Shown here in pieces: positions 17,030 to 26,077 of a stretch of 50,503 bases of DNA; position 1 is the first letter of the stretch, and every line of letters starts with the position of its first letter. The notes below the pieces were generated by a model. That model worked only from the letters and a program-made list of their open reading frames with translations. It made no database searches and was not told the origin of the DNA. The position numbers and the translations under genes were made by a program. This stretch comes from Planococcus sp. CAU13 (GTDB taxonomy: Bacteria; Bacillota; Bacilli; Bacillales_A; Planococcaceae), in contig NZ_JRGN01000223.1 of the NCBI RefSeq assembly GCF_000775575.1, forward strand, positions 1 to 50,503, given 5' to 3'.

Positions 17030-17701
17030 TTAATCTTTTTTCAAGCGTGCCGAGAAATAATTTCCGAAGCTCTGGATGCCTTGAACAAGAACAATCAGGA
17101 TGAATACAGTTGCATACATGACGTCGACCTCGTAACGCAGATGCCCATAGCGGTACGCCAGGTCACCGAGTCCGCCTGCACCGACAAGCCCGGCCATAGC
17201 CGTAGCGCCAATCAGACCAACCGTCGCAATCGTCAGGCCAAGTACAATCGATGGCCGCGACTCGCGCAGTAATACGTTCCAGATAATATGATGCGTTTTG
17301 ATGCCCATTGCTTCATAGGCTTCGCGCACACCGCTGTCCACTTCCAATAACGAAGATTCCATCAGGCGTGCGATGTAAGGAGCCGTATAGATGACGAGGG
17401 GCACAATTACACCTTGCACGCCGATTGTCGTGCCCACAATAATTTTAGTGAATGGCAGGATGAAAAACAGCAGGATGATGAAAGGGATAGAACGAATGAT
17501 ATTGACCAATAAATTCAGGATCTGGTAAATCCATTTATTTTCCCATGCCTGCCCTTTTCGCGTCAGAACGAGCAGGATGCCGAGTGGAATTCCAAGAATC
17601 GCGGAAATGACCAGCGAAATGAGGACCATCTGTGCGGTTTCCAGCACGGCTGTCCCGATGACCGGCAGCCATTGGTTTATGAACGTATCAAGCCTTTCCA
17701 T
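17030..17701 (-). CDS. metI: Methionine ABC transporter permease MetI (MetP)
   Basis: 223-residue inner-membrane permease with five or six helices and the EAA loop (SGVREAYEAMGIKTHHIIWNV, about residues 112-132). It ends with ARLKKD. The start at 17701 follows GGGAGGTG and lies 14 nt inside metN; a start further upstream would lengthen that overlap. With MetN and MetQ it imports methionine, and probably D-methionine or related compounds. Being under the SAM riboswitch it should be expressed when SAM is low. Confidence 0.94.
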   Translation of the reverse strand: MERLDTFINQWLPVIGTAVLETAQMVLISLVISAILGIPLGILLVLTRKGQAWENKWIYQILNLLVNIIRSIPFIILLFFILPFTKIIVGTTIGVQGVIVPLVIYTAPYIARLMESSLLEVDSGVREAYEAMGIKTHHIIWNVLLRESRPSIVLGLTIATVGLIGATAMAGLVGAGGLGDLAYRYGHLRYEVDVMYATVFILIVLVQGIQSFGNYFSARLKKD

Positions 17702-18716
17702 ATTGCACCTCCCATTCCTCGATCGCGACGCCGTTAGCATTCAGAAATGCCAGCGCACGTCCGACTTCCTCTTGTTCACCAGCAAGGTGGACATCCAGAT
17801 TTCCGATGACGCCGTTTTTAAGTTCCATAATATTGGCCGTCAGGATATTCGGCTTCACATTGAATTCTTTAGCTACAACGGCAAGCAGCGGTTCACCCGT
17901 TGAATCTCCACGGAACGTCAAACGAAGAACGGATCCTGTCTGTTTCAGGTTGCTGACAAAATCATTGGAAAGTTTGCGCTGCGAAATGGTATTCAGGAAA
18001 CTGCGCGTCGTTTTATGGCGCGGCTTTGAAAACAAGTCGATTACCGGCCCGTCTTCAACGATGTCCCCAGCTTCCATGACGTAGACATGATCGCAAATCT
18101 TTTGGATGACGTGCATTTCATGCGTGATCAATAAAATCGTAATCCCAAATTCCGCATTGATTTTCAACAGCAGATCCAAAATCGACTCGGTGGTTTCTGG
18201 ATCGAGCGCACTGGTTGCTTCATCGCTCAGCAGCACTTCCGGTTCCTGTGCAAGTGCCCGCGCAATGGCGACGCGCTGCTTCTGCCCTCCGGATAATTGG
18301 CCGGGATAAGCGTTTTTCTTATCCGTCAATCCGACAATGTCCAAATATTTTTCCACACGTTCCGGAACTTCCCGGCCTTCGATGCCGATTAACCTTAAGG
18401 GAATGGCGATATTTTCTGCAACCGTAGCCGTACGCAGCAAATTGAAGCCCTGAAAGATCATGCCGATTTTTTTGCGTTCATCCAGCAATTCGTTTTTTGT
18501 AAGTTTAGTAAATTCGCGGCCGTTCACCTGCACTTTTCCTTCGGTTGGGGCTTCCAGTAAATTGACGCACCGGATCAATGTACTTTTTCCTGCACCGCTA
18601 TAGCCAATGACGCCGTGGATCTCGCCTTTTTTCACATGCAGGGACACATCATTCACCGCTCGTATGACCCCTTTTTTCGACTTATACTCTTTTGAAATAT
18701 TCTTAAGTTGAATCAC
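17688..18716 (-). CDS. metN: Methionine ABC transporter ATP-binding protein MetN
   Basis: 342-residue ATPase. Walker A is GYSGAGKST (residues 38-46), followed by the signature LSGGQKQRVAIARAL and Walker B VLLSDEATSAL. The C-terminal about 90 residues form the NIL domain that binds methionine and mediates trans-inhibition. The GTG start at 18716 lies behind GAGGGAGGTG; the longer frame has no ribosome binding site. It sits behind metQ after a 68-nt spacer with a hairpin that may lower expression relative to MetQ. Confidence 0.95.
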   Translation of the reverse strand: MIQLKNISKEYKSKKGVIRAVNDVSLHVKKGEIHGVIGYSGAGKSTLIRCVNLLEAPTEGKVQVNGREFTKLTKNELLDERKKIGMIFQGFNLLRTATVAENIAIPLRLIGIEGREVPERVEKYLDIVGLTDKKNAYPGQLSGGQKQRVAIARALAQEPEVLLSDEATSALDPETTESILDLLLKINAEFGITILLITHEMHVIQKICDHVYVMEAGDIVEDGPVIDLFSKPRHKTTRSFLNTISQRKLSNDFVSNLKQTGSVLRLTFRGDSTGEPLLAVVAKEFNVKPNILTANIMELKNGVIGNLDVHLAGEQEEVGRALAFLNANGVAIEEWEVQYGKA

Positions 18717-18740
18717 GTTGCCTGCACCTCCCTCTAAAAA

Positions 18741-18778
18741 GGAAAAGCCAGTGGCCTTTTTGACCACACGGCTTCCAA
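18741..18778 (-). terminator. Weak terminator/attenuator between metQ and metN
   Basis: The minus strand reads AAGCC-GTGTGG, loop, CCACT-GGCTT, then TTCCTTTTT. The imperfect stem and T-rich tail suggest partial termination or 3'-end protection, giving more metQ (binding protein) than metNI transcript. Confidence 0.5.
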
Positions 18779-18784
18779 GATTTT

Positions 18785-19594
18785 TTACCAGATTGCCAAA
18801 ACCGATCCGTCAAATTCTTCTTCGATAAACGCCTTCACTTTATCCGACTGATATGCCGCATTCAGCTTTTCAAGCACAGCATCATCTTTATTCTCTTCTC
18901 TGACAACGATGTAATTGACGTACGGCGATTCACTGGATTCCAGCAAAATCGAATCTTCCAAGGTATTCAATCCTGCCTCGATCGCCCAGTTGGTATTGAT
19001 GGCGGCAGCATCCAACTCGCTTAATTGTTTCGGAATCTGTGCCGCTTCCAGTTCAATGAACTCAAGTTCCAGTGGATTTTCCTCAACATCAAAAATGGAA
19101 GCCGTCTCTTCCGTCCCTTCCTTCAGCGTGATGACTCCCGCTGCTTCCAGGATGAACAATGCCCGTGCACCATTTGTCGGATCATTCGGCAAGCCGAACG
19201 TTGAACCTTTCGGCAATTCTTCGATCGAAGCATATTCATTCGAATAAACCCCCATCGGATTCAGGATCGTAGTGGCTCCGGCGACAAGATCCGTACCATG
19301 GTCTTCATTGAATGCATCCAGGAACGGTTTGTGCTGATAGCTGTTGACATCGAGGTCGCCTTCAGCCAGCGCGGTATTCGGCAGGACATAATCCGTGAAC
19401 ACTTTCAGTTCGATTTCCAAGCCGTCTTCAGCTGCCACTTCGGCTACCACTTCCATGATCTGCTCATGAGGCCCGGATGTTACACCGATAACCAATTTGT
19501 CTTCGCTCAATTCACCTGATTCTGCGTTGCTGCCGCACCCTGCCAATAATCCTGCTGCCAGTGCGAATGCTCCAAATACAACCATTTTTTTCAT
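18785..19594 (-). CDS. metQ: Methionine-binding lipoprotein MetQ
   Basis: 269-residue substrate-binding lipoprotein. The signal peptide has lipobox LLAGCGS, with the lipidated Cys near residue 20. The NlpA/MetQ fold follows: VIGVTSGPHEQIMEVV, DLDVNSYQHKPFLDAFN and FGLPNDPTNGARALF. The start at 19594 is behind GGAGG; it is the first gene behind the SAM riboswitch terminator. It binds methionine outside the membrane and delivers it to MetNI. Confidence 0.95.
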   Translation of the reverse strand: MKKMVVFGAFALAAGLLAGCGSNAESGELSEDKLVIGVTSGPHEQIMEVVAEVAAEDGLEIELKVFTDYVLPNTALAEGDLDVNSYQHKPFLDAFNEDHGTDLVAGATTILNPMGVYSNEYASIEELPKGSTFGLPNDPTNGARALFILEAAGVITLKEGTEETASIFDVEENPLELEFIELEAAQIPKQLSELDAAAINTNWAIEAGLNTLEDSILLESSESPYVNYIVVREENKDDAVLEKLNAAYQSDKVKAFIEEEFDGSVLAIW

Positions 19595-19633
19595 TTTATT
19601 TTCCTCCAATAATGTTATTAGGTTTAGAACAAG

Positions 19634-19666
19634 AAAAAGCCTCTCTTTCCATAAAGAAAGAGAGGC
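19634..19666 (-). terminator. Riboswitch expression-platform terminator
   Basis: GCCTCTCTTTC / GAAAGAGAGGC with a TTTTT tail on the minus strand, between the SAM aptamer and metQ. Its CUCUCU arm can alternatively pair with the GAUAAGAGAG at the 3' side of the aptamer stem, the usual antiterminator arrangement. Confidence 0.85.
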
Positions 19667-19687
19667 ACAAATTCATCATAAATTCAT

Positions 19688-19806
19688 CCTCTCTTATCTT
19701 CCAGAACATATCTGTTCTGCTGGATTTAGCACCTTTACATGTATTTAACATGTGTGGTTGCCGAGCTTCATAGGGCCAGTCCCTCCGCTACTCTCGATAA
19801 GAGATT
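19688..19806 (-). ncRNA. SAM-I (S-box) riboswitch aptamer
   Basis: The minus strand has the conserved S-box core: CTCTTATC (P1) then GAGAGTAGCGGAGGGACTGG, CCCTATGAAGC, CGGCAACC, AAGGTGCTAAATCC and the closing GATAAGAG. Together with the terminator hairpin downstream it should switch the metQNI unit off when SAM is abundant. No gene boundary signal separates metI from the three enzyme genes, so they are probably under the same control. Confidence 0.96.
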
Positions 19807-19946
19807 TAATTGCTTATTCAATTGCCGAAACCTTATTGAATAATTTATCGCACCAATTTGTGAAAGTCAAACGTTTTTTCAATATTTTTTTATTCTCTTG
19901 AAAATTTGGATGATTGCTATATGATAGTTAGAAAAGAAATGGGGTT

Positions 19947-20462
19947 ATGAAAATGAAGAAACAGACCCGTATCCAATATGCTGCCGGTTCATTGGGCCGT
20001 TCCATTGCTGCCAGGCTGCTACCTGGCACAGACCTGCTGACGGGAATAGAAGAATTATGCCGGGAAAACGGCATTTCCTATGCACAAATTTCCACCTGTT
20101 TCGGCAGTCTCCAGCAATCGGGGTACTATTACCTGGTACCTGATTCTTCTGCTAATCTTGGCGCCAGTTACGGAGAACTGCAGGAAGTTGCAGGGCCTAT
20201 CGAATTTTTGAACGGCACCGGACTTGTCTGCAAAAGAGCGCAAGAATTCGACATCCATTTGCATGGCACCATCGCCGATCAGAACGGCTCGGTTTTTGGG
20301 GGGCATTTCGTAAAAGGGAAAAATCCCGTCTATACAGTCGATTTGATGCTCACGGAAGTTTTAGGAATGTCATTGACGCGGGCGCATGATGAAGAAAGCG
20401 GAGTAAACCAGCTGTATCCTGTGCCATACGGCAATAACAAGCCTCAGCAACTGGATTCATGA
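19947..20462 (+). CDS. PPC/DUF296 domain protein
   Basis: 171-residue protein made of a single PPC (plants and prokaryotes conserved, DUF296) domain. The typical His-rich, glycine-rich segment DIHLHGTIADQNGSVFGGH lies at about residues 102-120. Such proteins are trimeric with a metal or ligand site; the function in bacteria is unknown. The start ATG 19947 (or 19953) has only a weak AAATGGGG in front. It is divergent from the SAM riboswitch unit and stands alone. Confidence 0.8.
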   Translation: MKMKKQTRIQYAAGSLGRSIAARLLPGTDLLTGIEELCRENGISYAQISTCFGSLQQSGYYYLVPDSSANLGASYGELQEVAGPIEFLNGTGLVCKRAQEFDIHLHGTIADQNGSVFGGHFVKGKNPVYTVDLMLTEVLGMSLTRAHDEESGVNQLYPVPYGNNKPQQLDS

Positions 20463-20653
20463 ACTTACGGCCCTCTCTTTTCTGACGAAAATTTCTGTTC
20501 TGCTGATATCTTTTGAGAAGCTGCGTACTTTTGTGTGCAGTTTCTTTTGCTTTGGATAACTTAAGAATTCTTCATTTTTATGCATCATAATTCTTCAGAT
20601 TTCTCCAGTACACTACAGTTAATACTCATGATAACGCGACTGGAGGAAATAAT

Positions 20654-21427
20654 ATGAAAACCATTTTAGAAGCTTCAAACATCTCAAAGACATACGGCAA
20701 AAAAGGCACTGCCGCCTACACGGCAATCCGCGATTTATCTTTTTCCATGAATGAAGGTGAATTTATCGGCATCATGGGCCCTTCCGGTTCCGGGAAAACC
20801 ACCTTATTGAATATGGTGGCGACACTGGATCCGATGACGAGCGGTGAAATCACGATTGATGGAATTTCTGTTTCGGCCATGAACGAAGATCAGTTATCGG
20901 ACTTCCGTTCACAAAACCTCGGATTCATCTTTCAGGATTTTAATCTACTGGAAAATATGACTGTCTTTGAAAATATCGCTTTGCCCTTGTCTCTCCGAAA
21001 TACAAAATTAGAGAAGATCCAGGCGGGCGTACACCAGGTTTCCGCCATTCTTGGCATCGGTGATCTGTTGGAAAAATACCCGGCTGAACTGTCAGGCGGT
21101 CAAAAACAGCGGACAGCCATCGCGCGTTCTCTCATTCACGAACCGACGCTCCTGCTGGCAGACGAACCGACCGGCGCACTCGACTCACAAAACGCCGCTA
21201 CTTTGCTCGATACCTTAGCCGATTTGAATGCAGAACGGAAGGTTTCCATATTGATGGTGACCCACGATCCGCGCAGCGCCAGCTATTGCAGCCGCCTCCT
21301 GTTTATAAAAGACGGTAAACTGGACCGCGAGCTCTTTCCGGCCGGCACGCGCGAAGAATTCCATCAGGAAATTCTGGCTGTTCTCGGCGACTTGGACCGC
21401 CGCCCTGTGGCAGGTGTCCGCATATGA
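20654..21427 (+). CDS. Bce-type ABC transporter ATP-binding protein
   Basis: 257-residue ATPase of the MacB/BceA group. Walker A is GPSGSGKTT (about residues 42-50), the signature is LSGGQKQRTAIARSL, Walker B is LLLADEPTGALDS and the switch His is in MVTHDP. The start has TGGAGGAA 8 nt upstream. It overlaps the permease by 4 nt (ATGA). Bce transporters free lipid II-cycle intermediates from peptide antibiotics such as bacitracin. No BceRS-like two-component genes lie next to it, which is unusual. Confidence 0.92.
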   Translation: MKTILEASNISKTYGKKGTAAYTAIRDLSFSMNEGEFIGIMGPSGSGKTTLLNMVATLDPMTSGEITIDGISVSAMNEDQLSDFRSQNLGFIFQDFNLLENMTVFENIALPLSLRNTKLEKIQAGVHQVSAILGIGDLLEKYPAELSGGQKQRTAIARSLIHEPTLLLADEPTGALDSQNAATLLDTLADLNAERKVSILMVTHDPRSASYCSRLLFIKDGKLDRELFPAGTREEFHQEILAVLGDLDRRPVAGVRI

Positions 21428-23253
21428 TCCTGAAGCTGGCATTTAACGGTCTGAAAAAGAAACAGCGGGATTATCTCATTCTTTTTACCGGCCTGATCAT
21501 TTCCATCGCTGTATTTTATATGTTCCTCACCATGTCCCTGAACAAGGAATTCATTCTGCAAAATTCCGTCATCAATAATATCCAGGCGGTCTTCCTGGTA
21601 GGCACAGTGATGCTTTCCATCATTACATTTTTCTATTTGTTCTATACCAACTCATTTCTGCTGTCCTTGCGGAAAAAGGAGTATGGACTGTACGAACTGA
21701 TCGGCGCAAAAAAGTTTCAGATCAGACGCGTCTTCCAGATTGAAACTATGGCCATTACGGCGATTTCACTCGCCATCGGTCTGATGCTCGGAATCATTTT
21801 AGCCCGTCTAGTTTCCTGGCTGTTGATGAACAGCCTGAATGTCGAATTCACGCAATTCAAGATCGTCTATTTACCGGCGGTTTTCTGGACCATGGCCTAT
21901 TTCCTGACCGCTTCTTTCATTACGTCGACCGTTCATAACACACGGCTTGCCAAATCCTCCATCATCGAATTATTGCATTCCGATATGCACAATGATGGGA
22001 TACCAGCGGAGCCAAAAGGCTCGGCATTGCAGATTCTGCTTGGCATCTTTTTTCTTGGAATCGGTTATTCAGCACTCTATTTTATGGAGCAGCTCCGGTT
22101 TATCGGTCTTTTCACCGCTCCGGCAGCAACGACGCTCGGCACTTACCTGCTGTTCACGGCGCTGCTGCCAAACATTGTGCGAAATTGGAAACGCAATAAA
22201 AGAGCCAATTTCAAAGGGCTCCATTCTTTCACATCCGGACAGCTTAACTTCCGGCTATCGTCCCTGAAGTGGGTGCTCGCCACCATTGCGATGCTGATTG
22301 CATTGTCTGCCGGCGCCATTGCAGGAGGATTCGCCTTCAAAAATAATGCTTTCACATCGATTGATGAATATTGGCAGTATGATGCCACACTTTACAACCC
22401 GGGCGCTGCCGAAACGGCTGTTTTAAATTCAATTCCAGTTGACGAACAACTCACTTTCCGCATGAAATTGGATGATGAGTTTATGTATCTTGTTCAGGAA
22501 GAACTGAATGCTTCACCTCCGCTGATCAGAGACTTTGTCACGTATGAAGTAGTCCGTCCCGATCCGCTGCCGGAAAAGCTGGACATTGTTGACGGCTCTC
22601 AAATTATCTCTGACCAATGGTTTACTGCATTGTATGCGATCAACCCTGCTCTTGAAGGCACGAAATCTACCCGCATCGTTCCGCTTGAAGAATATGAACT
22701 TGCGGAAGGAGAGGAAATTTCTATTCTGCTGGCAAGAACAGATGATTTTTCTGCCTATATCGGGGAGTGGCAGAAGCTGGATGAGCTGCAGTTGGACGTT
22801 TACACAGATCTCTTTACCGGGTTTGATCCAAAGACCGATTCTGTCGCGACCAAGTACTCCCAGTTCAAAGCACAATACGCCATAGCAAGCGGAACATTTT
22901 TCATGGGCTTTTTCCTCGGCCTTGCATTTCTGACGATGATGGCAAGCATCCTGATGTTCAAGATTCTGTCCGGCGCAAGCAATGACATTCGTCGTTACGA
23001 CAGCCTGCGGAAACTGGGTGTGCGCCGCAGACTTCTTGAAAATTCCATCTATCGTGAAATTCTGGTCGTTTTCCTGTTTCCCGGCATTTTGGGTCTGCTG
23101 CATGTCTTTGTCGGTATGCGGATGTTCACATTCATCATGGATGACCCCTATTACCGTCTATGGGTTTCCATCCTGATTTTCCTGGCGATTTACGGCGGCT
23201 ATTATTTCTTCGCTGTCCATCTGTACAGGAAGATCGTTTTGCCCCGCCAATAA
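21424..23253 (+). CDS. Bce-type ABC transporter permease (FtsX-like)
   Basis: 609-residue permease with ten predicted helices. The first four are near residues 16-37, 52-75, 107-130 and 145-165, with an FtsX domain in the N-terminal half. Between helices 7 and 8 lies a large extracytoplasmic domain of about 190 residues (about 305-490), the hallmark of BceB-type permeases that recognise peptide antibiotics. The C-terminal helices carry the conserved YDSLRKLGVRRR coupling loop. It is slightly shorter than BceB (about 640). The substrate is unknown; a cell-wall-active peptide is likely. Confidence 0.9.
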   Translation: MILKLAFNGLKKKQRDYLILFTGLIISIAVFYMFLTMSLNKEFILQNSVINNIQAVFLVGTVMLSIITFFYLFYTNSFLLSLRKKEYGLYELIGAKKFQIRRVFQIETMAITAISLAIGLMLGIILARLVSWLLMNSLNVEFTQFKIVYLPAVFWTMAYFLTASFITSTVHNTRLAKSSIIELLHSDMHNDGIPAEPKGSALQILLGIFFLGIGYSALYFMEQLRFIGLFTAPAATTLGTYLLFTALLPNIVRNWKRNKRANFKGLHSFTSGQLNFRLSSLKWVLATIAMLIALSAGAIAGGFAFKNNAFTSIDEYWQYDATLYNPGAAETAVLNSIPVDEQLTFRMKLDDEFMYLVQEELNASPPLIRDFVTYEVVRPDPLPEKLDIVDGSQIISDQWFTALYAINPALEGTKSTRIVPLEEYELAEGEEISILLARTDDFSAYIGEWQKLDELQLDVYTDLFTGFDPKTDSVATKYSQFKAQYAIASGTFFMGFFLGLAFLTMMASILMFKILSGASNDIRRYDSLRKLGVRRRLLENSIYREILVVFLFPGILGLLHVFVGMRMFTFIMDDPYYRLWVSILIFLAIYGGYYFFAVHLYRKIVLPRQ

Positions 23254-23263
23254 AATCAGAACT

Positions 23264-23297
23264 GCCTGTTCGGAATCCCGTTTCCGGACAGGTTTTT
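23264..23297 (+). terminator. Terminator of the Bce-type operon
   Basis: CCTGTTCGGAA, loop, TTCCGGACAGG then TTTTTT, right behind the permease stop codon. Confidence 0.8.
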
Positions 23298-23340
23298 TAT
23301 TATCTAAAAATTTCCGAAATAATTTCCGCAATACCTTGCA

Positions 23341-23387
23341 ATGAACAGTACTGAATGATATATTATTCATTAACCACTACTGTTCAT
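23341..23387. promoter_or_regulatory. Nested palindromes, likely PadR operator
   Basis: Outer arms ATGAACAGTA and TACTGTTCAT (perfect 10-bp complement) enclose a second palindrome, TGAAT-GATATATT-ATTCA. They lie about 30 nt before the padR-like start, in the promoter region. PadR proteins bind such long ATGT/ACAT-type palindromes and regulate themselves. Confidence 0.6.
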
Positions 23388-23418
23388 AAAATACTAGCGA
23401 GGAAAGGAGGCAGTTCCG

Positions 23419-23742
23419 GTGAATATTCAATTTAAAAAAGGCGCCCTGAATTTATGTGTGCTGGTTTTACTGGATAAACAGGATCGCTACGGGTATGAAT
23501 TGGTCCAGAAAATCTCGGACCGCATCGCCATTTCGGAAGGCGCGGTTTATCCGCTGCTCCGCCGGCTGACGAAAGAGGGCTATTTCTCCACCTACCTGCA
23601 GGAGTCGACTGAAGGGCCGCCGCGCAAATACTATTCGCTGACGGATGCCGGCAGAACGTATCTCCACGAACAGCTGAATGAATGGAAAAGTTTTACGGAC
23701 GGGGTCAATAAACTAATTGAAGAGGGTGTGCAAAATGACTGA
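23419..23742 (+). CDS. PadR-family transcriptional regulator
   Basis: 107-residue winged-helix regulator. Family motifs are LCVLVLLDKQDRYGYELV at the N-terminus, the recognition helix SEGAVYPLLRRLTKEGY, and PPRKYYSLTDAGRTYL for the wing; a short dimer helix follows. The GTG start at 23419 lies behind AAAGGAGG. It overlaps the next gene by 8 nt. The pair PadR plus DUF1700 protein is a common module in Bacillota linked to envelope stress. Confidence 0.93.
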   Translation: MNIQFKKGALNLCVLVLLDKQDRYGYELVQKISDRIAISEGAVYPLLRRLTKEGYFSTYLQESTEGPPRKYYSLTDAGRTYLHEQLNEWKSFTDGVNKLIEEGVQND

Positions 23743-24766
23743 AAACCAATTTATCCAAGAACTTGAACATGCGCTGGACCGGCTTCCCGTTGAAGAACGA
23801 AAAGACATCATGCAGGATTTCCGTGAGTATTTCGCCAACGGACGGGCTGACGGCAAATCGGACCGTATAATTGCTTCGGAACTTGGCGAACCGCAAGCTA
23901 TTGCAAAGGAATTAGTCGACAGTTTTGATTTCAGTCAACCGGAATTTTCAACGCTGAACATTGATATATCAAAAGACAAATTCGATGGAGTGGATATCGA
24001 GATCGAAAACGGAAATCTTGTGATCTCCCCTTCGGCAGATGGGAAAATGCATGTCGATATAGCGGATAAAAATTATAAGCAGCAGCTGACTGTTGATATT
24101 GTGAACCGGGCACTTGTCATTTCGCTGAAAGAGGAAATTAAGTTATGGGGTATCTTCAGTATCACCCGAAGCATGAATACACCAACACTCAATGTGCAGC
24201 TGCCGGACAAGCTTTATGAAAAAATAGAGATCAACTCAGAGAACGGCAGCATCACTGGTGAACGCCTTTCCGCCACTGTGTTTGAATTGGAAGCTGAAAA
24301 TGGCAGCACCGATTTCACACATATTGGCGCAGGCAGTCTTACAGTGAACTCTACCAATGGCGATATCTCACTCACTTCGATCCAGGCAAAACAAATCGAA
24401 GCCGAAACAGAAAATGGACAGCTCAAACTGCAAGACGTTCAGTCTGCCAAAGTAAATGTTGTTTCGGCTAACGGCGACATTTTGCTGAAAGATGTCGATG
24501 GAGACGTTATTGCGCAAACGGATAACGGACGGGTCCAGCATGCGGCCTTCCACCTCGATCGCACCATACAACTTGAAACGGATAATGGCTCCATTCTGCT
24601 AGAAACTAAAAAGCAGCCTGAGAATGCCACAATTCGTGCAGAAGTGGATTGGGGTTCGATTTCTGTTTTCGGTTCGAAAGATACTAAAACTGTCTTCGGA
24701 AGCGGCCATCATTCGATCGACCTCCGATCTGACAATGGCAGTATTACAGTAAAACTAATTGATTGA
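23735..24766 (+). CDS. DUF1700/DUF4097 protein (PadR partner)
   Basis: 343-residue protein. The N-terminal about 65 residues form the DUF1700 (HAAS-like) helical domain (QFIQELEHALDRLPVEERKD, then SELGEPQAIAKELV). The rest is a DUF4097 beta-helix made of repeated short strands with the pattern ENGS/TNGD/DNGS (for example ENGSITGE, ANGDILLKDVDGD, DNGSILLET). Unlike many relatives I see no transmembrane helix between them, so it may be cytoplasmic. The start at 23735 overlaps padR (ATGACTGA). It is closed by a terminator. The function is unknown; it probably senses or transmits an envelope signal to PadR. Confidence 0.85.
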   Translation: MTENQFIQELEHALDRLPVEERKDIMQDFREYFANGRADGKSDRIIASELGEPQAIAKELVDSFDFSQPEFSTLNIDISKDKFDGVDIEIENGNLVISPSADGKMHVDIADKNYKQQLTVDIVNRALVISLKEEIKLWGIFSITRSMNTPTLNVQLPDKLYEKIEINSENGSITGERLSATVFELEAENGSTDFTHIGAGSLTVNSTNGDISLTSIQAKQIEAETENGQLKLQDVQSAKVNVVSANGDILLKDVDGDVIAQTDNGRVQHAAFHLDRTIQLETDNGSILLETKKQPENATIRAEVDWGSISVFGSKDTKTVFGSGHHSIDLRSDNGSITVKLID

Positions 24767-24771
24767 TGAGA

Positions 24772-24806
24772 AGAAGGCTTCGCATCCGCGAAGCCTTCTT
24801 TTTTAG
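24772..24806 (+). terminator. Terminator of the padR operon
   Basis: AAGAAGGCTTCGC, 4-nt loop, GCGAAGCCTTCTTTTTT. Confidence 0.88.
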
Positions 24807-24970
24807 TGACTGGGGTTTTTCGCGTGGTGAAAAACATCCGCTGTTTTTGGATTTCGGGTAAGGCTAACTGATTGGATATTTTGGTTAGGAAGCGACGTTG
24901 AAATATAGTTTTGGACGGACAGAATATCATCATTTTTATCATGCAATTATTTAGTTGAGCATACTTTGGT

Positions 24971-25581
<611 letters not shown>

Positions 25582-25601
25582 TTAAGTTTGAATTCCGATT
25601 C

Positions 25602-25892
25602 CTATATCACCCAATACGACGAACCTTCATTATTGCGGTCCATGAACCCGTATTCAATCAGATGCCTCCTCAGCGAAACGAAATCCGCGTTCACATTCTT
25701 TAATATTGCATTCACTTCTTTTTCACTATACGAACGCCCTGCTTCAAACTTCGTCACGATGTGCTGTAAAATGATAAGTTTTTTCTTCTCTTTGCTGGGA
25801 ATCGTTTCACTCGGACCTTCGAGCCCGTCCTTGAAATAAGTTTTCATCACTTTTTCCCGTTCACCCTGATCAATGCCATACCTTTCGTCCAC
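25602..25892 (-). CDS. DUF2087 domain protein
   Basis: 96-residue protein consisting of a DUF2087 (winged-helix-like) domain: TIPSKEKKKLIILQHIVTKF, YSEKEVNAILK, then LRRHLIEYGFMDRNNEGSSYW. In other proteins this domain follows an ArsR or MarR HTH; here it stands alone, so it may be a small regulator or RNA/DNA-binding protein. I chose the GTG at 25892 behind AAGGAGAGAGG. A longer frame back to 26081 would translate the terminator hairpin of the upstream gene and is unlikely. Confidence 0.8.
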   Translation of the reverse strand: MDERYGIDQGEREKVMKTYFKDGLEGPSETIPSKEKKKLIILQHIVTKFEAGRSYSEKEVNAILKNVNADFVSLRRHLIEYGFMDRNNEGSSYWVI

Positions 25893-26033
25893 TTGCCTCT
25901 CTCCTTTATGTACCATGTACTTATCTTTTCCTTGAGTAATTCCATCAGTGCAATAAACGCCTGGACAATGGATAACCCGGAAATCCTTTTTAAAGATTCC
26001 CCGTCTGTCGTCTGATTCCCTGCAAAACAAATA

Positions 26034-26077
26034 AAAAACCTTCTCAAAAGCGCAGTTAACGCTTTCCAACAGGTTTT
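26034..26077 (-). terminator. Terminator of the exported-protein gene
   Basis: AAAAACC ... AGGTTTTTT with an inner AAAGCG/CGCTTT stem on the minus strand, immediately after the stop at 26078. Confidence 0.7.
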
